This document shows positions 42,677 through 51,300 of a stretch of DNA of 64,000 bases, piece after piece (the first letter of the stretch is position 1; each line of letters begins with the position of its first letter). Source of the DNA: Ovis canadensis (Eukaryota > Chordata > Mammalia > Artiodactyla > Bovidae). The position numbers and the translations under genes are program-made. Below the pieces are notes generated by a model, which was not told where the DNA came from, ran no database searches, and was given only the letters and a program-made list of their open reading frames with translations. The stretch lies in the NCBI RefSeq assembly GCF_042477335.2, contig NC_091255.1:32032501-32096500 (forward strand). Direction: 5' to 3'.

Positions 42677-43578
42677 TCAACCTAAAAAGATGCACAAAGT
42701 GAGAGTTGTGAGTTAAGTTTTATTTGGGACAAAATGAGGACTGCAGCCTGGGAGACAGCACCTCAGATAGTTCTTAGGAACTGCTCCAAAGAGGTAGTGC
42801 GGGAAGGTCAATATAAAGTTTTGGCAAAGGGGGAGATCAGTTCAATCAAGTGCTTACTTTATAAGAGGTTTCTTCTAGTCATGAGGAGCTGATATCATCA
42901 TGAACAGATTTAGTGCTTTTCTAGATATGAGGACCATAAAGAAAGCTGAGCACCGAAGAACTAATGCTTTCGAACTGTGTTGCTGGAGAAGACTCTTGAG
43001 TCCCTTGGACAGCAAGGAGATCAAACCAGCCAATCCTAAAGGAAATCAACACTAAATATTCATTGCAAGGACTGATATTGAAGCTGAAGCTCCAATACTA
43101 TGGCCATCTGATACAAAGAGCCAGCTCATTGGAAAAGGCCCTGATGCTGGGAAAGACTGAGGGCAGGAGAAGGGCTTGACAGAGGATGACCTGGTTGGAT
43201 GGCATCATTGACTCAGTGGGCATGAGTTTGAGCAAACTCCAGGAGATAGTGGAGGACAGGGAAGCAATCCATGGAGGTCACAAAGAGTCAGACATGACTG
43301 AGCAACAGTGACGGATATGAGGAGATGCAAGGATTGGGATCATGAAAGCAGTTCCTGGAAATATCTAATTTCTAAAGACCTGTTCTACTAGCTTCCTTGG
43401 AGCACAGGGTGCCTCACTCTCCACCCTGGACTCCCTTCCGAGCATGTTGAAGGTCAACAGCTGTTGCAGCACAGGGTTCAATCTCCACAGAGGCAGATGG
43501 CAAATGCCCCTGGCAAGAGCCAGTTTGTAATTGACAAGGGCATGCCCTGGACCATAGCAGTTGAGGACTCTTTTTTCA
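42677..43578. mobile_element. Solitary LTR of a ruminant endogenous retrovirus
   Basis: A non-coding long terminal repeat in two parts (42677-42933 and 43314-43578) interrupted by BovB: 'GTTAAGTTTTATTTGGGACA', 'GGGAGACAGCACCTCAGATA', 'GTCATGAGGAGCTGATATCA', then 'GGTCAACAGCTGTTGCAGCA', 'CAGGGTTCAATCTCCACAG'. The pattern matches a ruminant-specific LTR family seen in bovid genomes; the exact name is not certain. No internal viral genes are present, so it is a relic. Confidence 0.65.
42934..43313 (+). mobile_element. BovB 3' end nested in LTR, 10-bp TSD
   Basis: A 380-bp sense BovB, diverged. It keeps 'AAGAAAGCTGAGCACCGAAG', 'CTCTTGAGTCCCTTGGACAG', 'GTCACAAAGAGTCAGACATG' and ends in 'CTGAGCAACAGTGACG'. 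The exact duplication GATATGAGGA (42924-42933 and 43314-43323) defines both borders. Frames are broken. Confidence 0.93.
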
Positions 43579-43832
43579 CCCTCGTTCCATTCCACCTGCC
43601 GGGACTTTCTTTAATTTCCTGGGACACAGCGATCATTTTCCTGTCTCCGGGTCTTTGTCTTTGTTCCTTAATCTAGAATGTTTTACCTACATAAGTCTCT
43701 CACTCATTCCTCTGACATATCTTCTCTTACCACCCTCCCTCACGTGATCCTTTCTATTTTTCTCCATCCCAAAGTTGTTTATTGCCTACATCGCTTTGTC
43801 ATCCTTTGTTTTTTTTAACTTTAGGGTTCACT

Positions 43833-44179
43833 TAAAATTTTTTTTTAAATTGGAGGATAATTGCCTTATAATGTATTGGTTTCTGTCATACAACAACATG
43901 AACCAGTCATACATATACATATGTCCCCTCCCTCTTGAATGCCCCTCCCATCTCCCACCTCATCCTATCCCTCTAAGCTGTAAGAGGTCACCAGGTTGAG
44001 TTCCCTGTGTTGTACAGCAGATTTCCCCTGGCTACCTATTTTACATATGGCAATGTATATATTTTAATGCTACTCTCTCGATTCATCCCACCCTCTCCTT
44101 CCCACCGTGTCAAGTCTGTTCTCTATGTCTGCGTCTCTATTGCTGTCCTACAAATAGGTTCATCAGTACCATTTTTCTC
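43833..44179 (-). repeat. Ruminant L1 3' UTR nested in L2
   Basis: Antisense: 'AAATTGGAGGATAATTGCCT', 'GTATTGGTTTCTGTCATACA', 'GAGTTCCCTGTGTTGTACAG', 'TCTGTTCTCTATGTCTGCGT'. Confidence 0.85.
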
Positions 44180-44519
44180 CATATTGTCATCTTTTTTCTG
44201 TCTTCTAAAGAAAGAAACTGTGAATTCAGGGATTCTGTTTGTTGTATCCAGTGTGTATTTTCAGCATCCAGCACACGGTCTGGTACATAGAAGATACTCA
44301 GTTAAATATTTGTTGCATGAATTAATAAAAATTGTAGTCATTTTTAAAAGTTTGCTTTACATCACCTCCTTCATAAAGCTTTGAGTCCTCTAGGTGAAAA
44401 TTAATTTTTTAATTTACAAGGTATACAAACAAGCAAAAAGGGTAAGAAATTTGCCTGGTCTACTGTGGTGATATCTAGAATGAATTTGATGCATTTTTTG
44501 TATTATGTTAGCACTTTAA

Positions 44520-44575
44520 CAATTATTATATATGTATGTATGTATCATATGTATACATATATGTATATATATGAT
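44520..44575. repeat. (TATG)n/(TA)n microsatellite
   Basis: An imperfect tract of ATGT and TATA units with high purine-pyrimidine alternation. Confidence 0.8.
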
Positions 44576-44638
44576 TTCAGATTATGAAGTACTGTTTCTA
44601 AATATTTCTTCTATGTCCAGGCTGTGAGTTTCACCTCC

Positions 44639-45272
44639 TTTCAGTTCAGTTCAGTTCAGTTCAGTCGCTCAGTCGTGTCTGACTCTTTGCGACCCCATGA
44701 ATAGCAGCACGCCAGGCCTCCCTGTCCATCACCATCTCCCGGAGATCACTCAAACTCACATCTATCGAGTTGGTGATGCCATCCAGCCATCTCATCCTCT
44801 GTCGTCCCCTTCTCCTCCTGCCCTCAATCCCTCCCAGCATCAGAGTCTTTTCCAATGAGTCAACTCTTCCTATGAGGTGGCCAAAGTACTGGAGTTTCAG
44901 CTTTAGCTTCATTCCTTCCAAAGAACACCCAGGGCTGATCTCCTTCAGAGTGGACTGGTTGGATCTCCTTGCAGTCCAAGGGACTCTCAAGAGTCTTCTC
45001 CAACACCACAGTTCAAAAGCATCAATTCTTCGGCACTCAGCTTTCTTCACAGTCCAACTCTCACATCCATACATGATCACTGGAAAAACCATAGCCTTGA
45101 CTAGATGGACCTTTGTTGGCAAAGTAATGTCTCTGCTTTTGAATATGCTATCTAGGTTGGTCATAACTTTTCTTCCAAGGAGTAAGCGTCTTTTAATTTC
45201 ATGGCTGCAATCACCATCTGCAGTGATTTTGGAACCTCAAAAAATAAAGTCAGCCACTGTTTCCATTGTTTC
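44639..45272 (-). mobile_element. BovB 3' part, antisense, long open frame
   Basis: A well-preserved antisense BovB. The minus strand has a 167-codon frame (45164-44661): [60 protein letters not shown] and [20 protein letters not shown]. The (CAGTT)n 3' end lies at 44639-44663. The RT catalytic region is absent (5' truncation). It is the least diverged BovB copy here and serves as an internal reference for the others. Confidence 0.95.
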
Positions 45273-46790
45273 TGTAATTTGTTTCTGTGGCCTCCCAGTG
45301 TTCATGACACATGAGGGTGTCATGATGCTGAGATGAAGAATGATTGGTTTAGTTGTACTTACCCTCACTGACATGTTCATGCTTTGGGGAAATGCAGGTA
45401 CACAATTTTTTAGCCAAAAAGAGTCTTGCCCAGTTGGGTCATGGTTTTCTTTCAAATGGGACACATATGCCTGACAAGACACTGATACATGTAACCTGTA
45501 TGCCTGAAAGCTGTCCTCTCACAAATTGCTAACTGCTTTCTATCAAGTACACACATACAACAATGTACGCTTGCCCATAAACAGAGGACAGTTTCATTCT
45601 CAACATAATGTTTTAACATCTGTGCCCACTGTAAACAGATTTTTGCTCTGGAGCTACTTTTAGAAGACATTTTGTCCTCTCTCCAACAGTAATATTTTTA
45701 GAGTGCTTCTTCCAGTCCGCTTATTTGCAGAATTGTTTAAACTAACACTAATTTTACTGCAGCAACCGAAACAAATGTTTCCATTTTGAAAATGTCTGCT
45801 GGAAAAATAAAGATTTGCAATTCAAATAAATGGGGAGATTGTTAGATTGTGGTAAGTAAAATGGATGTTTACACTCACTGTTTTTCAAGAAACATTACCC
45901 AAATTATTCATTATTAAATGTTTCCTGAATGGATGCAGTAGGTTCTGTAGAAGTCCTTCTTATGAATTATGATTAATAGCATAGATGGCCTAATTCTCCA
46001 TTCTCAACAGACAAGTGTTTATTAAGATGAATCTATCACTTTAGAAACTGAAAAGAAAGTGCAGAGAACCAGAACACATCTCTCCATATTAAGTTAAGCA
46101 CACACACAGTTTTCAGAAAAATTATAATCCAGGGACAGTTTTTACGCATTCCTCCCAAGTGAGTCTATTGTGTTTTGAAGGATTGCTATAAAACTAAAAC
46201 CTGATCTCAATTTAATTCATAATTACATAATGTACATTTTAAAGTATTCTGATTACCTGAGTCTATGAGCTCAAAGTATTGGGGTTAGTGCTACCTATTT
46301 GTATTAAATCAGTGTTTATAAATGTGATTCTGATTTCTGGGCAATTTTGTTGGCTTTTAGTTTATTCATTTAAGAAATAAAGAACTGATATACTCAGGTG
46401 ATTAAATTTTAATACTGTGATGTCAGGCAATAACATGCACTTTAAAAGGTAAAAGTGAACTTAAGATGGATTCTTAGAACAAGGGATGTTAATTTATTTC
46501 AGCTTTATTGACAGTTACTGGATGTGGCACAGACCAAACTTTTGTGCCTCATTTTGTTGTCCTTGCCCAACCAGAGAATCCCAGAACTGTAAACCGGGAA
46601 AAGACATACCAGAGACCATTTGATTTCCTTCCCTGCCTTCAGGAAGGGTAGAACCCAAAACTTCCAGGCAATTCATTCATATTTTTCTTGAACATCTGCA
46701 GAGTTAGAGACTTAAAACCTTCTTAAAAGGAAACTTATTTTGCTATCAAGTAAAAGTAATTGTTACATGAGTTGCCTGTGACTCCCTACT
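45273..46790. other. Upstream single-copy region, repeat-poor
   Basis: About 1.5 kb of AT-rich sequence with no SINE or LINE recognised, lying upstream of the CpG island. It could carry conserved non-coding sequence; none can be proved here. Confidence 0.4.
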
Positions 46791-46794
46791 AAAG

Positions 46795-46962
46795 CCATAT
46801 ACTATACACATGCAGCATTTCCTAATTCTCACAAAAGCTTTATAATTTATACGTCTATTTTACAGAGAAACGGGGCTAGACACAGTAATTTAACCAAGGC
46901 CACACTTCCTTTATGTTGCTGGTCCAGGATACACATTCAGGTTCTGCCATTAACCCAGTAGT
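46795..46962 (-). repeat. MIR SINE
   Basis: Antisense MIR: 'CTTTATAATTTATACGTC', 'TTTTACAGAGAAACGGGGC', 'AGTAATTTAACCAAGGCCAC', 'ATTCAGGTTCTGCCATTAAC'. Confidence 0.7.
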
Positions 46963-47233
46963 TTCTCAAAGGTAATGTATTTACCTGCAAAAGGAAAACA
47001 ATAAAATCAATAAACACAAGCCTAAACCTATGTTTCAGGCAAAGAGTTTCCTTGGACAATATAAATTAGTGATGAGATGATCACACTAGGTAACTCTTAA
47101 TAAAAGAATATTCCACGTAGGATAATCTAGAACCTCAAATCTGGCATCTTTTAAATCAAATGTTTGTGTGGAACACATTTGCCTATAAATCTCCAAGATT
47201 TCATCTGCCATCTATTTCATTCCCCCAAACAGT

Positions 47234-47235
<2 letters not shown>

Positions 47236-47271
<36 letters not shown>

Positions 47272-47290
47272 CACACGTGAGCGCGCGCGC
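47236..47290. repeat. (CA)n tract followed by (GC)5
   Basis: An (AC)17 tract at 47236-47269, then 'CACACGTGAG' and the 10-bp GCGCGCGCGC at 47281-47290. This gives about 55 bp of nearly continuous alternating purine-pyrimidine, about 0.7 kb upstream of the putative transcription start. Confidence 0.93.
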
Positions 47291-47977
47291 TCAAGCCTTG
47301 TAGGGATAAAGTTCCAGGTGTTTCTTTGGGCATCAGTTTCGAGACTTCCAGAGTCGCAGATGTGTGTATGCCTGCGTGTGACTAAGGAAAAGAATAGCTG
47401 AATCACATCTGAAAGCAAATTTTCTCAAATTAAAAAATCTCTAACAACCAGGCATCCCAGCAGGCTTTTAACCTCAACAGCTCTTCTCCCCAGACTAACC
47501 CAATCTACTCCCCGTCCCTCTCCCCGGTCCGTGAGAAATAAACCCGAAGGCCAAAGGTAGAAGGGGCGATATCCTGGCCCGGGCTCCGCTTTCTGAAGCC
47601 CACTGGGGCCCGGAATCCACGGTGCCAGATGGTCCCTGCTGTTGGCCGGGGAAAACGGAGAGCTCTCCGTTCGCGAGCAAGAGCAGGGCGTGGAGGTGAA
47701 GACGGCCGGAGTTCACCAGGGGCCGCAGCAGTCAGACGAGGGTCTAGGAAAAGGTTACTGAGAGCCTTTGCACAGGTTGGAGATGCGTGCTGAGCGAAAG
47801 TACCTCTTGCGCACACTTGTCCCCCGCCCCAGCTCTCTACATCGCCAAGCAGCATCAGCCCGCCAGCCTGCTAAGCGGAAGGCAGCCCGGCTCAGGGCCC
47901 GGCCCTGGCCGGCGCATGCGCCGCAGCCCCTCCTCCGCTCCCGGCCCCCCTCCCCTCCCTCTTCCCCGCGGGTCTGG

Positions 47978-48001
47978 GGCGGCGGCGGCGGCGGCGGCGG
48001 C
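47978..48001 (+). repeat. (GGC)8 trinucleotide tract
   Basis: Eight uninterrupted GGC units ending 4 bp before the CRE. Depending on the start site it is core promoter or the first bases of the 5' UTR. Confidence 0.95.
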
Positions 48002-48005
48002 GCGG

Positions 48006-48013
48006 TGACGTCA
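48006..48013 (+). promoter_or_regulatory. CRE palindrome (TGACGTCA)
   Basis: A perfect 8-bp CREB/ATF site in the centre of the CpG island. Confidence 0.85.
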
Positions 48014-48019
48014 GGGCGT

Positions 48020-48396
48020 TGGGGCAGCTCCTGTGACAGACGGAGCTGGAGCGGCGGGGCGGCGGCGGAGTCCAGCGGCCGAGATAGCGAGTGAGCGAGC
48101 GGACGAGCAGCGACCCCGGGGTCCAGGGAGCGAGAAGAAGAAGGAGGGGAGCGCTCGGGCGCGAGCTCAGAGCCATCGCGAGCGGCGGGCTTAGGCTCGA
48201 GCCCCGGAACGGCTGAGGAGCCCGCCCGCTCCCCTCCCCTCCCCCTCCCCGGGACCGGGCCCAGCGCGCCATCCTCCCCCTCCCTCCTTCCCTCCCTCCC
48301 TCCTTCCTCCCTTCCCTCTCCCTCTCCCCCTCCCCCGCCGGTGGATGGGAGTGAAGGACGGAAGAGGCCCTGCGGAGGCGGCGGTGCAGCGCTCCG
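48020..48396 (+). other. Putative first exon (5' UTR) ending at a splice donor
   Basis: The segment is GC-rich, has no ATG from about 48,014 up to 48,344, and ends in GCTCCG|GTAAGG. This is a good 5' splice site whose GT lies at 48397-48398. The first ATG is at 48345-48347 (G at +4, but T at -3: weak-to-moderate context). It opens 17 codons plus one base before the donor, so it is either an upstream ORF or a start codon split from the rest by an intron. The start of the exon is inferred from the promoter motifs and may be off by tens of bases. I do not recognise the gene with confidence. A faint, unverified impression is of the 5' UTR of PAFAH1B1 (LIS1), known for a non-coding first exon and a long first intron; this is not evidence. 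Confidence 0.6.
48218..48340 (+). repeat. Polypyrimidine tract with antisense G-quadruplex motif
   Basis: About 120 bp, mostly C and T in CCCT/CCTT units with a GC-rich break at 48251-48268, inside the putative exon. Four C-tracts at 48231-48250 (CCCCTCCCCTCCCCCTCCCC) give a canonical G4 motif with one-base loops on the minus (template) strand. The tract is also a candidate for triplex (H-DNA) formation. Confidence 0.85.
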
Positions 48397-51300
48397 GTAA
48401 GGCGGGCAAGGGTCTGCGCCCTCCCTTATGTCTTCTCCACCGCGCTCGGGCGGCTGCGGGCCGGGCCCGGCGGCCTGACGATGTGGCTGCGCCGGTCCCC
48501 TCCCTCCCATTCTCCCCTCCCCCTGCCGCCGCCTCCTCCTCCTTCTTCTTCTCTCCTCGCTCTCAAAATGGCGGCCGCGACGGCCGTTGAGTGAGAGACA
48601 CGGGAGGAGGGGGGGACAGGCCGGGTAGGGCGCTGCCCTCGCTCCCCTCCTCCCTGGCCCGGGTTCTGGGGGTGCCAGGGCCGCCGCGGCTCCACCCGCG
48701 GCCTTCCCCGGGAAGGGATCGCCTTCCTCCCTTGGTGACTTAGCAAGAAAAGTATTCTTGGGTAGGAAGGGCGTGGAGAGCAGGTCGCTCTCAGATCTTG
48801 GGGAGAGGGTTCGGCTCTCCTCTCCCTGTCCGCGGAAGAGAAGCTCCGCAGTCCCCACCCCACCCCGCGGCTGGCGCTCAGGGAGCGGGCTCAAGCCGCC
48901 TCGGCACTGTCCACCGGCCTGCAGGCGTTCCGTCCCCCACCTGTCCTTAGGATGGAGTTGACCTGAGAAGGATGGTCCAGCCTTTCCCTGGCTCCCCTGT
49001 GCGGTGGTTCAGCCCCTGCACCCACTGAGGAGGAGCGGCCTGACCCCACCGAACCATCCGCAGCATCCACCCACCAAATCCGGCAGGATTTTCTTTTCTG
49101 CCGTCGGCTCCTTCAACGGGAGCTGCCTTTTGACGTTGTAACACTGAGCTTCGAGGCCCTCAGCCATTCTCCTTCGAATCTCCCCACTCGTATAGGAAAC
49201 GCAGTGCCTGCCTTAACCTCCCAGGTGAGAAAATGCCTTTGAGGTGGTGGGCAAATTTTAACAGTACGTCTCTAAACAGAAGAGTGGAGAGGAGGAGGAG
49301 GTTTTTCAGCATCTGAGACAAGGGAGGAAGGTGGCTTGGCTTTATTTGTTGTTCTGCCTTTCTTCCGTGACTTAGCAAGAAACTCCTTGGGAGGAAGACG
49401 GGAAATTTTCTTTTGGGGTTGCCGTTTGGGTCCAATCTATATCAGTCTTTTGGTTAAGAAATTGTGCTTTGGAAGCGAAGAACCAGATTTGTGGTCTCCG
49501 TTCTCAATGGGCGATGTCATGCCAAGGTCCCCCCCTCCCCCTTTCCTTAAGAGGCAATCGGGAGAGAAGAAAGATGTTACTGTTCTTCCGACCTCTACTT
49601 TAACACACAATCCTTGAGATTTATAAGGTTTTAAAGGCTAAACAAAACAATTGTGCCGTTTTTGGTAATTCTATTTTTGTTGGGGGGTGGGTTGTTTTGT
49701 GTGAATTTCATTTTGAGCCTAGGGCGGAGGAGACCGTGCTTGGGCCTTTCATACCAGTAATGTCATCTCTCCCCTTTTGCCACGGTAGTATTTGCTTGAA
49801 TTTTTTTTTTTTTTAATTCCTTTTTTTTTGCTGCAGCGGAGCTTGATTGCTGCGGGGTTCAGTCTTTTAATCAGGAAAAATGTCCTGGTTGGGTAGGTCG
49901 ATAGTGATATAATGTTGAATATATTAAAAGCTTTTACTTAAAGAATTCTGATTTGGGTCTAAGACATTAGCTGCCTTTTAATCTCTCGTGGGTATCTTTC
50001 AGGACACAGTTTTGCAAAATAATTGGCAGTTGCAAATTGCAGTTTTTATTAAAGCATAAGCATGATCTCTGTTTAGGGTGATTTACTCTTTCATGTTCTA
50101 TTATAAATGATCATTGTTTGGATTGTTCACAAGGGGAAGATCTATCTCCTAAAACAAAGCTGTTATTTTTATAAATCAGAATGGAACCTAATTTTTCACA
50201 AAATATTTCTGTTTATCTTTATTTTGATGGAGCTAGCCCTATTTCAGTGCCTCTCCCACCTCTTTTTTTAAAAATGGGCTAATATTTGTGGATGCTGTGA
50301 ACAGCCATTGAGCTGAGGAGACTGGGTGGAGTAAGAGAGCAGAAGCTGTGAAATGCTGGATTGCCCTTTCATAGCATTTTTCTCTTGCTTATGTTTTGTA
50401 AGGTTATTTGATGCTAATTTGTGCTACAACAAAGGCATTTCTCTGTAGTAAATCTTAAAATCTCATGTTTTTAGTTTCTACCTTTTTTTTTGCAAGGTGG
50501 AGTAAAAAGCAGTGTCCCTGCTCTAAAGCAAATACTTATTGTCTGTATATTACCTGTATATATACATACACATACATATACATATGTACACATTTCTTAA
50601 TGTTTTTTATTGTTTTAGTTAAGTAAATGTAAATTAACGAATGCCAGAAATATTTGGCAAAAAATAGTAGAAATATTGCGAAAATCTAATGAGAACATTA
50701 TAGATGTTTTCTTTAACTTTAGTTTGCATTAAAACAGTAAAATCTGATTTTTAAATAATGAAACATCAAAGTGAGTAAGAGAGGATAAGGTAATTTGTGT
50801 TAAATGCTCTTCAAGACCCTTTATCTTGTGTTGTCGTTTGGAAGAGATCTTTTAGTAAGGTACTGCCCTAAGAGAAGGTAGGTCATTATAATGTCTTGTA
50901 TCAAGCATTCATGTGAATAGATGTTCTCAGAAGGATGTCAAATTGATGTTGTAAATGTAGTTTTGATGGGCCTTATGACTGTTTGTCAGTGTATGATACA
51001 GTTTTATATTTTTGTTATTTTTAACGTGATTAAAAAGTAGAAGGGTTCATGTGGCAAGGAATGAGGTTAGTGTTATGTGTCTAACATATCCTAACCCTTA
51101 GTGTTTGTAGCTATAAGAGTGTACTAAGAGCCGAGATTTTTCAGTAGATTACTAGTTGATTAGGAGTTTAAAATAATTTGACTTAAGTATGAGAGCTTTT
51201 ACTTCCAAATGTGTATCTGGATATGTTTCTGATACATGTGGCAGAATCTTTTGCTTAATTTGGAGATCAGTTTTTAAAATTCTTAATAATCCTATACTTA

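Larger units (their letters stand above)
42537..44325 (+). repeat. L2 3' end, split into three pieces
   Basis: Ancient L2 in sense: 42537-42665 ('AATGAAATCCAAACTCCTTA', 'CTCAAGGCCCTGACCTATCT'), about 43580-43832 ('CTAGAATGTTTTACCTAC') and 44180-44325 ('GAAACTGTGAATTCAGGG', 'CATAGAAGATACTCAGTTAA', 'ATATTTGTTGCATGAAT'). An LTR (with a BovB inside it) and a ruminant L1 fill the gaps. The order of the three pieces matches the L2 3' end. Confidence 0.75.
47560..48760 (+). promoter_or_regulatory. CpG-island promoter of an unidentified gene
   Basis: A GC-rich, CpG-dense island, the only one in the window. It holds an NRF1-type palindrome (GGCGCATGCGCC, 47911-47922), (GGC)8 (47978-48001), a consensus CRE palindrome (TGACGTCA, 48006-48013), GC boxes (GGGGCGG, about 48055-48061) and a YY1-type AAAATGGCGGC (48565-48575). 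No TATA box is seen near the CRE. The motif set is typical of broadly expressed genes whose transcription starts just downstream of NRF1/CRE sites. The exon-like segment and donor to the right argue for plus-strand transcription. A divergent transcript to the left is possible but unsupported. Confidence 0.9.

Noticed and set aside
42677-43578. A complete endogenous retrovirus
   Set aside because: Only LTR sequence is present. No gag, pol or env remnant lies between or next to the two halves; the gap is a BovB insertion.
47768-48094. 108-codon plus-strand frame with a poly-Ala/Gly run at the island start
   Set aside because: It begins upstream of the NRF1 and CRE motifs and translates the (GGC)8 tract. 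Most likely promoter DNA, not coding.
47755-48894. 379-codon minus-strand open frame across the CpG island
   Set aside because: Stop-poor frames are expected in GC-rich DNA. The translation is low-complexity Pro/Arg/Gly/Ser, overlaps the promoter motifs and polypyrimidine tract, has no domain, and several other frames are equally open there.
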